Positions 6,653 to 14,607 are shown, counted from the stretch's first letter. The stretch is 14,724 nucleotides of DNA from MGR-bin208 sp043779285 (GCA_043779285.1 JAYWEL010000008.1:1-14724); one strand, 5' to 3'. Notes: a model not told the origin generated them from the letters alone. Made by a program: numbers and translations.

Positions 6653-7729
6653 ATGTGGAGTTTAAAAAACATATCAGGTGAAATTCATCATTGGTTGAAC
6701 CAAACATTCAATCCAACCGGGGCAATGATCATAGAAATGGTCATTGCTGGAGTATGTTTTATTGGATTGTTTGCAGGACTCGGACTCGTTTTGGTGCTCA
6801 TGGAAAGAAGGGTTGCTGCATGGATGCAGATACGGCTCGGACCTAACCGTGTTGGACCAAAAGGATTGTTGCAGTCGTTGGCAGACACGTTGAAATTATT
6901 AGTGAAAGAAGGATTAACACCCGATGGGGCAGACAAATTCCTGTTCAACCTGGCACCATTTATCGCAATGATGGTTGCCATGTTATTGATGGCGCCGATT
7001 GCATTTGCAAAAGATTTTCAATTATGGGATCTCAATATTGGCGTGTTGTATGTAACGGCAATTTCTTCCATTATGGTCATTAGTATTTTAATAGCAGGCT
7101 GGGCAAGTAATAATAAATATTCTTTGATGGGAGCCATGCGGAGCGGTGCACAGATAGTAAGTTATGAATTATCAGCAGGTTTATCCATATTGACCATTGT
7201 AGTTTTAACCGGCAGCCTGAACATTACGGATATTATAAATTCACAGGCAAATGGTTGGTGGATCTTTAAAGGACATATTCCGGTTATTATTTCATTTGTG
7301 ATTTTTATTATTGCAGTTACAGCTGAAACCAACAGAGCCCCTTTTGATCTAGCAGAAGCCGAATCTGAATTGACAGCCGGATTCCATACAGAATATTCGG
7401 GAATGAAATTCGCCTTGTTCTTTTTAGCAGAATATATAAATGTATTTATCGTTTGTGCAATTGGTGCAACCTTATTTCTGGGGGGATGGATGCCTTTTCA
7501 TATCGGCAACTGGGAAGCCTTTAATCATGTGATGGATTATATTCCATCGAGCCTCTGGTTTTTTGGAAAAACGTTTTTTTTAATTTTTGTGATCATGTGG
7601 TTCAGGTGGACATTTCCGAGGTTGCGTATTGACCAGTTATTAAACCTTGAGTGGAAATATTTATTACCGATTAGTATGATTAACCTGTTGCTGGCAACAG
7701 CAATGGCAATACTGGGCTGGCATTTTTAG
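6653..7729 (+). CDS. nuoH: NADH-quinone oxidoreductase subunit H (ND1 homologue)
   Basis: NuoH is the membrane subunit that, with NuoB and NuoD, encloses the quinone chamber and couples it to proton pumping. The 358 residues hold about eight membrane segments. Hallmarks are ERRVAAWMQIRLGPNRVGPKG at 51-71, AETNRAPFDLAEAESEL at 224-240 followed by HTEYSGMKFA at 245-254 (acidic loop at the quinone channel), and RWTFPRLRIDQL at 318-329. The ATG at 6653 directly abuts the last GCC of element 3. The frame upstream is open to a TAA at 6593 but has no ATG, so this start is well supported. Purine-rich repeat sequence (GAGGGTGAGG) lies just before it. Confidence 0.97.
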   Translation: MWSLKNISGEIHHWLNQTFNPTGAMIIEMVIAGVCFIGLFAGLGLVLVLMERRVAAWMQIRLGPNRVGPKGLLQSLADTLKLLVKEGLTPDGADKFLFNLAPFIAMMVAMLLMAPIAFAKDFQLWDLNIGVLYVTAISSIMVISILIAGWASNNKYSLMGAMRSGAQIVSYELSAGLSILTIVVLTGSLNITDIINSQANGWWIFKGHIPVIISFVIFIIAVTAETNRAPFDLAEAESELTAGFHTEYSGMKFALFFLAEYINVFIVCAIGATLFLGGWMPFHIGNWEAFNHVMDYIPSSLWFFGKTFFLIFVIMWFRWTFPRLRIDQLLNLEWKYLLPISMINLLLATAMAILGWHF

Positions 7730-7916
7730 TCCCCCAGCCCCCACCTATCCTTCCGCCAAACGGTGGAGAGGAACATGGAGAAGAATATGGAGGATATTGA
7801 AGTAATATAATTATGTTGAATATTGAAATATTGTTGAATTGGAAGTTAATTAGTTCATTAAAAAAATAAAGTACCGCTCCTTCTCTTTGGGAGAAGGAGT
7901 TGGAGGAAGAGACCAT
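7730..7916. repeat. Composite palindromic element 4, filling the nuoH-nuoI gap
   Basis: The left arm, 7730-7771, starts next to the nuoH stop (TCCCCCAGCCCCCACC...) and holds the hairpin TCCGCC-AAAC-GGTGGA. The right arm, about 7870-7914, holds the perfect 9-bp stem CTCCTTCTC/GAGAAGGAG (7877-7885 with 7891-7899) and ends GGAGGAAGAGACC. The AT-rich spacer shares AAATATTGTTGAAT (7826-7839) with element 3. At 187 nt the stop-to-start interval is the same length as at nuoD-nuoH. Arm sequences differ from copy to copy while the pairing is kept. Confidence 0.78.
7902..7906 (+). promoter_or_regulatory. Shine-Dalgarno-like GGAGG supplied by element 4, before nuoI
   Basis: GGAGG lies 10 nt upstream of the ATG at 7917 inside the purine-rich half of the element 4 right arm. 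It supports ATG 7917 over the upstream TTG at 7887. It is unusual because strong SD sequences are rare in this phylum. The pyrimidine-rich strand of the same arm could mask it by pairing. Confidence 0.45.
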
Positions 7917-8393
7917 ATGTTTATAACAAACTACATAAAAGATGTTTTTAATGCAGTAAAATCATTACTCATCGGCATGCGCCGAACGGGTTACTACTTT
8001 ACTCATCATAAAGAGATCATTACACAGGAATATCCGGATAACAGAGATACGTTAGTGCTGCCGGTACGGTTTAAAGGCGAAGTAGTAATGCTGCATGATG
8101 AAAACAATGAACATGCCTGCACAGGATGCACAGCCTGTGAATTGGCCTGCCCGAATGCCACGATAAAGATCATTACTAAATTCGATGTGAACGAAGAAGG
8201 AAAAAAGAAAAAGGCATTGGATACATTTGTGTATCACCTCGAATTATGCACCATGTGTAATCTGTGTATTATAGCATGCCCGACAGATGCTATAAAAATG
8301 GCACAGACATTTGAACATAGCGTATACAACCGGGCTGACTTGACAAAAACATTGAATAAACCAGGATCAAAAATCAGGGAAGGGATTGAGTAA
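7917..8393 (+). CDS. nuoI: NADH-quinone oxidoreductase subunit I (two [4Fe-4S] clusters)
   Basis: NuoI carries clusters N6a and N6b, which pass electrons to N2. From the ATG at 7917 the protein has 158 residues. An amphipathic N-terminal stretch (MFITNYIKDVFNAVKSLLIG) would lie on the membrane. The two ferredoxin motifs are Cys68-71-74-78 (CTGCTACELACP) and Cys111-114-117-121 (CTMCNLCIIACP), all eight ligands present. A TTG start at 7887 would add ten repeat-derived residues and is less likely. There is no extra C-terminal domain that might replace the missing NuoEFG module. nuoJ follows after 60 nt with no repeat element. Confidence 0.96.
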   Translation: MFITNYIKDVFNAVKSLLIGMRRTGYYFTHHKEIITQEYPDNRDTLVLPVRFKGEVVMLHDENNEHACTGCTACELACPNATIKIITKFDVNEEGKKKKALDTFVYHLELCTMCNLCIIACPTDAIKMAQTFEHSVYNRADLTKTLNKPGSKIREGIE

Positions 8394-8453
8394 GGAAGAA
8401 TTATAAAACTTGACAAATAAAGAACCGAACAAAATTCATTTTATATTTTATAC

Positions 8454-8966
8454 ATGAGCGCATCTGTTATAATTTTTTATCTATTATCTGCCTTTACCAT
8501 TGTTATGGGAATACTTTCTGTAACAACCCGTAAAATATTCCGTTCAGCAATCTGGCTGCTCTTTACATTGGTTGGTATAGCAGGGTTGTATTTCTGGTTA
8601 CAGGTAGAATTTATTGCAGCCGTACAGATTATCGTATATGTAGGTGGTATCGTGGTACTGATTATTTTCTCCATATTCCTTACACAACAGACCGGTACAG
8701 ACATGCCCAAAACATCTTTGAAAAGATCAGTCTTTTCAATGCTTGCAGTGGTATTCGGATTTCTTTTTTCTTTTATGCTGATTCAGCAATATGACTTTAC
8801 AAAAACCACAAAGGAATTCGATGTGAGTGTATCAAGAATCGGGAATAGCATGATGAATTTTCAGGCCGGCGGGTTTGCTCTGCCCTTTGAAGCAGTAAGT
8901 ATTTTATTGTTGGCTGCCATGATTGGCTGTATTGTCATTGCTTTAAAACCAAGCGAATCAAAATGA
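8454..8966 (+). CDS. nuoJ: NADH-quinone oxidoreductase subunit J (ND6 homologue)
   Basis: NuoJ is a membrane subunit next to NuoK and NuoA whose TM3 undergoes the helix rearrangement linked to coupling. The 170 residues show about five hydrophobic segments. The family TM3 signature with Tyr and paired Gly, VQIIVYVGGIVVLIIFSIFL, is at about 57-76. The last segment (about 144-163) is followed by a short polar tail ending PSESK. Its stop TGA overlaps the nuoK start (ATGA at 8963-8966), so the two are probably translationally coupled. Confidence 0.95.
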   Translation: MSASVIIFYLLSAFTIVMGILSVTTRKIFRSAIWLLFTLVGIAGLYFWLQVEFIAAVQIIVYVGGIVVLIIFSIFLTQQTGTDMPKTSLKRSVFSMLAVVFGFLFSFMLIQQYDFTKTTKEFDVSVSRIGNSMMNFQAGGFALPFEAVSILLLAAMIGCIVIALKPSESK

Positions 8967-9280
8967 TGAATGAAATTACCATAACGCATTTTCTTTTTGT
9001 AAGCACGGCCTTATTCTTCATTGGTATGTTTGGTTTATTTACCAGACGTAATATGATTACTATGCTGATGTCGATAGAATTGATATTGAACAGTGTCAAT
9101 ATCAATTTCGTGGTCTTCAATAAGTTTTTATACCCGGAAAAATTGGATGGAATTTTCTTTACCATTTTCATCATTACTATTGCGGCTGCCGAAGCGGCCG
9201 TAGCGATTGCCATTATTATTAATTTGTATCGGTCACATCAATCCATTGATGTGGAGGATGCAACAGAAATGAAATATTAA
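8963..9280 (+). CDS. nuoK: NADH-quinone oxidoreductase subunit K (ND4L homologue)
   Basis: NuoK is a three-helix membrane subunit in the proton path between NuoJ and NuoN. The 105 residues contain both buried glutamates expected of the family: Glu39 in MSIELILNSVNINF, and Glu77 in TIAAAEAAVAIAI. The GMFGLFTRRN loop is at 21-30. The start overlaps nuoJ by 4 nt; a second ATG follows at once (8966), so the start is uncertain by one codon. nuoL begins 2 nt after the stop. Confidence 0.96.
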   Translation: MMNEITITHFLFVSTALFFIGMFGLFTRRNMITMLMSIELILNSVNINFVVFNKFLYPEKLDGIFFTIFIITIAAAEAAVAIAIIINLYRSHQSIDVEDATEMKY

Positions 9281-9282
9281 GT

Positions 9283-11241
9283 ATGCACTATGCAAATTAC
9301 ATAGCACTCATTCCACTGCTTCCACTTGCCGGATTTGTGCTATTAGGCATTTTTGGAAAAAAATATTTCAACAATTTCTCGGGCATTATTGCCACAGCTA
9401 TTCTTTTTACCATTACGGCACTTTCTCTTTTTGTTGCCTACGATTATTTTTTTGTTCACGGAAAAACGGATGGCATCTATCAAAGCATCATACCTTTTAA
9501 ACATGTATGGCTGCAATTTGCTCCATCCTTGTTGGGAAGAGCCGGACTGGAACCACTTTCCATTGATATGGGCATATTGTTAGATCCTATTTCCGTGATG
9601 ATGCTGATTGTGGTAAGTTTTGTTTCACTGATGGTACACATCTTCAGTCTCGGGTATATGAAAGGCGAAGAAAGGTTTGCAACCTACTATGCATTCTTAT
9701 TGTTGTTTACATTCTCCATGCTGGGACTCGTTATATCATCCAACCTTTTTCAGATCTATATTTTTTGGGAGTTGGTGGGTGTATCATCTTATTTATTGAT
9801 AGGTTTTTATTTTCAGAAACCTTCTGCAGTGGCTGCTTCCAAAAAAGCATTTATTGTTACCCGTTTTGCAGATCTTGGATTTCTGATCGGCATTCTTACA
9901 CTGGCATTTTATGCAGAAACCTTGGATTTCAATACATTGATTCAAAGACTCACGGATACCCAATCATCCCAATACCTGGCCATTACTGGTGCATCTTTTA
10001 TCGGGTTTTCCATTTTAACCTGGTCACTCACCATGGTATTTATTGGTGGTGCCGGAAAGTCGGCCATGTTCCCATTGCATATTTGGTTACCCGATGCAAT
10101 GGAAGGACCAACACCGGTTTCTGCATTGATTCATGCAGCAACTATGGTTGTAGCCGGTGTGTTTCTGGTAGCCCGGATGTTCCCATTATTTTTCGTTAAT
10201 CAGGCCGCACTACAAATCGTAACTTATGTAGGATTGATCTCTGCATTATTTGCAGCAATTATTGCTTGTACACAAACCGATATAAAAAGGGTGTTGGCTT
10301 ATTCAACTATGTCGCAGATTGGATACATGATGTTCGCATTAGGAGTATCGGGTATTTCAGGAGAAAATAGTTTAGGCTATACCGCATCCATGTTTCATTT
10401 GTTCACCCATGCCTTTTTCAAATCATTATTATTTCTTGGTGCCGGTGCCGTCATTCATTTTGTACACAGTAACGACATGAAAGACATGGGAGGTCTTCGA
10501 AAACTAATGCCCATCACACATATCAGCTTCCTGATTGCCTGTCTGGCAATAGCCGGAGTGCCTCCGTTTGCCGGGTTTTTCAGCAAAGAAGAAATTTTAC
10601 TGGCAGCTTTTAATGCCAATAAAACCGTTTACATCGTTGCGTTGATTACATCGGCCATTACTGCATTTTACATGTTCCGTTTATATTTTTCCATTTTTTG
10701 GAGTAAAGAAAAAAGCTATCATCATACACATAGCGAAGGAAGTATCAGCATGAAACTTCCCTTGATAATTTTAAGTTTCGGTGCTTTATTCACCGGGTTT
10801 ATTCCTTTCTCCAATTTCGTTACAGCGAATGGAATTGCCTTGCACAGTTCGTTGCATCTTGCTTTTTCTGTTGCACCGGTATTGCTTGGAATCGGTGGAA
10901 TTCTATTTGCTTTTTTCCTGTATAAAAAAGAAAATGAAAGCCCACAAAAAATCGCCGACAGTCTTGGAGGAATATATAAGTCGGCTTATCAAAAATTTTA
11001 TATCGATGAAGTGTATCTCTTCATCACAAAAAAAGTATTGTTCAATCTGTTGGGGAAACCTGCCGCATGGATTGATAAAAATATTGTGGATGGAGCCATG
11101 AATGGCCTTGCCGATGGAACTGTTAAAGTTTCATTCTGGATAAAAGGTATTCAATCAGGGAAAATACAAAATTACACACTGTATTTTTTCGGAGGCATTA
11201 TTGGATTGGCGGTTGTGTTTTTGTATTTGTGGAAGAATTAA
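9283..11241 (+). CDS. nuoL: NADH-quinone oxidoreductase subunit L (ND5, antiporter-like)
   Basis: NuoL is the distal Mrp-antiporter-like proton-pumping subunit. The 652 residues give the usual long form: an antiporter core of about 14 helices plus a C-terminal extension. Key charged residues are in place: Glu163 on TM5 (FWELVGVSSYLLIGFY), Lys259 on TM7 (GAGKSAMFPLHIWLPDAMEG), His284 in ALIHAATMVVAGV, and Lys379 in THAFFKSLLFL. The end (QSGKIQNYTLYFF) fits the anchor of the lateral helix. A His/Ser-rich loop (YHHTHSEGS) lies at about 479-487. It starts 2 nt after nuoK, which points to coupled translation. Confidence 0.97.
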   Translation: MHYANYIALIPLLPLAGFVLLGIFGKKYFNNFSGIIATAILFTITALSLFVAYDYFFVHGKTDGIYQSIIPFKHVWLQFAPSLLGRAGLEPLSIDMGILLDPISVMMLIVVSFVSLMVHIFSLGYMKGEERFATYYAFLLLFTFSMLGLVISSNLFQIYIFWELVGVSSYLLIGFYFQKPSAVAASKKAFIVTRFADLGFLIGILTLAFYAETLDFNTLIQRLTDTQSSQYLAITGASFIGFSILTWSLTMVFIGGAGKSAMFPLHIWLPDAMEGPTPVSALIHAATMVVAGVFLVARMFPLFFVNQAALQIVTYVGLISALFAAIIACTQTDIKRVLAYSTMSQIGYMMFALGVSGISGENSLGYTASMFHLFTHAFFKSLLFLGAGAVIHFVHSNDMKDMGGLRKLMPITHISFLIACLAIAGVPPFAGFFSKEEILLAAFNANKTVYIVALITSAITAFYMFRLYFSIFWSKEKSYHHTHSEGSISMKLPLIILSFGALFTGFIPFSNFVTANGIALHSSLHLAFSVAPVLLGIGGILFAFFLYKKENESPQKIADSLGGIYKSAYQKFYIDEVYLFITKKVLFNLLGKPAAWIDKNIVDGAMNGLADGTVKVSFWIKGIQSGKIQNYTLYFFGGIIGLAVVFLYLWKN

Positions 11242-11266
11242 TATTTTAAACTATTGAACTAAAAAG

Positions 11267-12793
11267 ATGAATTTAAATTTATTCATTTTACTGCCCTTAC
11301 TCACTGCGCTGGCTATTTTGCCGGCAAAGGGACTAAAGCAAATAAGAACAATTGCATTGACAGGATCTGTATTGCAATTGATTTTGAGCATGGCTTTACT
11401 CGTGAAGTTTTGGAAAGAACGAACAACCGGCAATGTAGAACAAATGCTTTTTCAACAGGAATATAAATGGTTTGAAGCATTACATATTAATTACCATATT
11501 GGTATTGATGGCATATCCGTTTCCATGATATTATTGACCGCTTTTGTTGTACTGGCGGCGGTATTGGTTTCCTGGAAAATGCCTGCCCGACTGAGTCATT
11601 CAGGCGGGGAAAAACTAAGTAAAGAGTTTTTCTTTCTTTTATTGTTCTTAAGTACCGGTGCTTACGGATTTTTTATTTCACTGGATTTGTTCACCATGTT
11701 CTTTTTTCTGGAAGTTGCCGTGATACCAAAATTTTTATTGATTGGCATCTGGGGCAGTGGTAAAAAAGAATACAGTGCCATGAAACTGGCATTGATGCTG
11801 ATGGCAGGATCTGCATTGGTATTTGTTGGTTTAGCAGGCTTGTATTTTAATTCTGCTGCAGGAGCAGGTGTTTATACATTTGATTTGTTGCGGATATCCC
11901 AGTTGCATATTCCAGTAGCAACACAAAACTTTTTCTTCCCGTTTATTTTTATTGGTTTCGGGGTTTTCACAGCCCTCTTTCCTTTTCACACATGGGTACC
12001 AGATGGACACAGTTCTGCTCCAACCGCTGCATCCATGTTTCTTGCTGGCATCTCCATGAAACTGGGCGGATACGGTTGTTTGCGTGTAGCTACATACTTG
12101 ATGCCCGAAGCTGCACAGCATTATTCAACCATTATTATTGTATTAGCATCTATTGCAATTATCTATGGTGCATTCGCTACCATGATGCAAACCGATCTGA
12201 AATACATCAATGCATATTCCTCTGTAAGCCATTGTGGATTTGTGTTATTGGGTATTGGTATGCTGACTAAAACAGCCATTGCCGGGGCAGTGATGCAAAT
12301 GGTTTCACACGGGTTGATGACAGCCCTTTTCTTTGCCGTGATTGGCATGATATACGACCGGACACATACCAGAGCCGTAGCACAATTAGGAGGCTTACTA
12401 AAAATGATGCCTTTCATTTCTACCGCATTTGTTTTGGTTGGATTATGTTCTCTTGGATTACCTGGCCTGAGTGGCTTTGTTGCCGAGATGACCATCTTCA
12501 TGGGTGCTTGGGAAAACCCGGACGCTTTTTACCGGATAGCTACCATCATTGCCTGTGCATCAATTGTAGTTACCGCTGTGTATATTTTAAGAGCTGTGGG
12601 TAAAGTTGTGATGGGACCAATAGCAAATGAAGAACATGCCAAAATACCTGATGCTACATGGAATGAAAAACTGGCAACCGGATTATTGATTATTGGAATA
12701 TTAGCTATTGGTATTGCACCATTTTGGTTGAATGAGCTGGTAGGGCCCGGATCGGAATTGATCATGAAAAAAATTGCAGGGCTTGTTCCCTGA
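11267..12793 (+). CDS. nuoM: NADH-quinone oxidoreductase subunit M (ND4, antiporter-like) lacking the TM7 lysine
   Basis: NuoM is the middle antiporter-like pumping subunit. The 508 residues are of normal length. Glu149 on TM5 (FFLEVAVIPKFLLIGIWG), Lys265 (LAGISMKLGGYG), His322 (SVSHCGF) and Glu407 (SGFVAEMTIF) match the conserved charged chain. However, the TM7 motif that reads F-A-[VI]-K-x-P before 'PFHTW' in well-studied NuoM proteins reads FGVFTALFPFHTW (231-243). Phe234 (codon 11966-11968) therefore replaces the lysine, and the following Pro becomes Ala. This may be a lineage trait. The gene lies 25 nt after nuoL and 20 nt before nuoN. Confidence 0.97.
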   Translation: MNLNLFILLPLLTALAILPAKGLKQIRTIALTGSVLQLILSMALLVKFWKERTTGNVEQMLFQQEYKWFEALHINYHIGIDGISVSMILLTAFVVLAAVLVSWKMPARLSHSGGEKLSKEFFFLLLFLSTGAYGFFISLDLFTMFFFLEVAVIPKFLLIGIWGSGKKEYSAMKLALMLMAGSALVFVGLAGLYFNSAAGAGVYTFDLLRISQLHIPVATQNFFFPFIFIGFGVFTALFPFHTWVPDGHSSAPTAASMFLAGISMKLGGYGCLRVATYLMPEAAQHYSTIIIVLASIAIIYGAFATMMQTDLKYINAYSSVSHCGFVLLGIGMLTKTAIAGAVMQMVSHGLMTALFFAVIGMIYDRTHTRAVAQLGGLLKMMPFISTAFVLVGLCSLGLPGLSGFVAEMTIFMGAWENPDAFYRIATIIACASIVVTAVYILRAVGKVVMGPIANEEHAKIPDATWNEKLATGLLIIGILAIGIAPFWLNELVGPGSELIMKKIAGLVP

Positions 12794-12813
12794 TAAAAAA
12801 ATAGTAGCCGCTT

Positions 12814-14214
12814 ATGAATGATTTTTTCTTTTTAATGAAAGCCGAGTTATTAGTCACACTGATACTGTTCATTTTATTATTTCTTAAAATTGGGAATAAA
12901 GAATGGGAAAACAGCGCATTGCTTAAGCTCATCAATATTTTATTATGTTTAAATTTTGTTGCCGGATTCTTTTTTAACCAATCCGGAGTATTGTTTGGCG
13001 ACATGTATATAACTTCTGATTTAATTGTTTTTGAAAAAAATGTATTGAATCTTGGCGTATTGATTATTTCGCTGCAATCCTATGACTGGTTAAAAACACA
13101 TAAACATGTTGCTGAATTTTATATGCTGATGTTGGCCAGTTTGTTAGGCATGTTCTTCATGCTTTCGTCCGATAATTTATTGATGTTTTATCTGGGTCTT
13201 GAATTATCGACTATTCCGATTGCAGCTTTATCCAACTTCGATCTGGAAAAAAAGAAATCTTCAGAAGCAGCATTTAAGCTGATCATTTCTTCTGCTTTTT
13301 CTTCCGGTTTATTATTGTTTGGCATCTCCCTCATTTATGGAATGACTGGAACAATCAATCTTCAGGAACTTTCATTACTCATTAGTGAAAATCCATTGAT
13401 GGTATTTTCTTTCATCCTATTAATTGCCGGATTTTCGTTTAAAATCTCAGCTGTTCCTTTTCATTTATGGACCGCCGATGTATATGAAGGCTCACCGGTT
13501 GCAGTCACCTCCTATCTTTCGGTCATCTCGAAAGGAACCATCGTTTTTGTTATGCTTGCTGTATTGTATAAAGTGTTTGGCAACATCGATTCCTTATGGT
13601 ATAATATCATTTTTCTTTTGTCGGTACTTACCATGTTTATCGGAAATATTTTTGCACTCAGGCAGCAGAACATGAAACGATTCCTTGCCTTTTCATCCAT
13701 TGCACAGGTAGGTTTTATTTTGGTTGGTATAACCGGACAATCCATAGAAGGAAGTGTATCGGTAATTTATTTTGTATTGATTTATGTATTTTCAAACCTG
13801 GGGGCTTTTGGTGTAATAGCATTAGTCAGTGCAATTACAGGCAAGGAAACGATTGAAGAGTACAACGGCTTTTATAAAACCAATCCATTACTCTGCTGGA
13901 TATTGACCATTGCACTTTTTTCATTAGCGGGTATTCCTCCACTGGCAGGATTTTTCGGAAAATTCTTTTTATTGTTAGCCGGTGCGGCAAGAGGAAATTA
14001 TTTGCTAATCAGTTTCGCTGCATTGAATATGGTTGTGTCTTTATATTATTATCTGAAAGTAGTAAAAGCCATGTTCATGGATGAAAATGAAAACCCTATT
14101 GAAAAACTCGAAATACATATTTTGCCTAAACTGGCATTTGCAATTTGTATAGGAGGTATTCTCCTTACGGGATTATACAGCGGAGCGTATGATTATATAT
14201 TTTCATTATTCTAA
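12814..14214 (+). CDS. nuoN: NADH-quinone oxidoreductase subunit N (ND2, antiporter-like)
   Basis: NuoN is the antiporter-like subunit nearest NuoK. The 466 residues keep the pumping residues: Glu130 on TM5 (LGLELSTIPIAAL), Lys210 on TM7 (FSFKISAVPFHLWT), Lys240 on TM8 (SVISKGT), and Lys383 on TM12 (GFFGKFF). The motif after TM7 reads WTADVYEG with Ala221, where most NuoN have Pro. Methionine and phenylalanine content is high, as expected for about 14 membrane helices. A small unknown gene starts 15 nt after the stop and is likely in the same transcript. Confidence 0.96.
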   Translation: MNDFFFLMKAELLVTLILFILLFLKIGNKEWENSALLKLINILLCLNFVAGFFFNQSGVLFGDMYITSDLIVFEKNVLNLGVLIISLQSYDWLKTHKHVAEFYMLMLASLLGMFFMLSSDNLLMFYLGLELSTIPIAALSNFDLEKKKSSEAAFKLIISSAFSSGLLLFGISLIYGMTGTINLQELSLLISENPLMVFSFILLIAGFSFKISAVPFHLWTADVYEGSPVAVTSYLSVISKGTIVFVMLAVLYKVFGNIDSLWYNIIFLLSVLTMFIGNIFALRQQNMKRFLAFSSIAQVGFILVGITGQSIEGSVSVIYFVLIYVFSNLGAFGVIALVSAITGKETIEEYNGFYKTNPLLCWILTIALFSLAGIPPLAGFFGKFFLLLAGAARGNYLLISFAALNMVVSLYYYLKVVKAMFMDENENPIEKLEIHILPKLAFAICIGGILLTGLYSGAYDYIFSLF

Positions 14215-14229
14215 AAGTTAAAACATCAG

Positions 14230-14607
14230 ATGGCTATCAATAAAAATCATTTGTTCGACGATCTGGATGGAGTGAAATGTGCCATTGTAGAAACGAATGT
14301 TGTTAAAGAAAGAGTTGAGTTTTTAAAACAACTTTTAGAATTTAATAATTACGAAGTAGTTATTGTCCCCTCCCCTCCACCTAAAACGGTGCCTCCACCA
14401 AAACCGGCAGAAGGAGAAGCAGAAGCAACGGTTTCAGACCCTGAAATTCCGGAGACTTTTACAATTGGAGTTTCTGATGTTACATTCAATCCAACAAACG
14501 CCATATTTGGAAGAACCTTAAAAACCAGGTCAGGTCACATTGTTAGCTTGGCCTTTTGGCAACAAAAAGAAGCCATTTCTAATGATGAAAAACCGTACTA
14601 TTCATAA
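14230..14607 (+). CDS. Small soluble protein of unknown function at the 3' end of the nuo operon
   Basis: The 125 residues show no signal peptide or membrane helix, so the protein is probably cytoplasmic. It has three parts: an acidic alpha/beta-like N-terminal half (1-46, with DDLDGVKCAIVE and FLKQLLEFNNYEVVIV), a Pro/Glu/Ala-rich linker (47-72, PSPPPKTVPPPKPAEGEAEA), and a compact C-terminal part (76-120, TFTIGVSDVTFNPTN, then GRTLKTRSGHIVSLAFWQQKEA). I do not recognise a named family. It follows nuoN by 15 nt on the same strand, which suggests co-expression with complex I and perhaps a role in its assembly or stability. It holds no iron-sulfur or flavin motif and cannot replace NuoEFG. Confidence 0.75.
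   Translation: MAINKNHLFDDLDGVKCAIVETNVVKERVEFLKQLLEFNNYEVVIVPSPPPKTVPPPKPAEGEAEATVSDPEIPETFTIGVSDVTFNPTNAIFGRTLKTRSGHIVSLAFWQQKEAISNDEKPYYS

Noticed and set aside
7887..7916. A TTG start for nuoI adding ten residues (MGEGVGGRDH)
   Set aside because: The added residues are the repeat arm, the ATG at 7917 has a GGAGG 10 nt upstream, and NuoI proteins normally start with the amphipathic helix seen from 7917.
4106..7916. Palindromic arms as a CRISPR array
   Set aside because: The copies are diverged, paired as inverted arms, separated by whole genes, and lack evenly spaced unique spacers or nearby cas genes.
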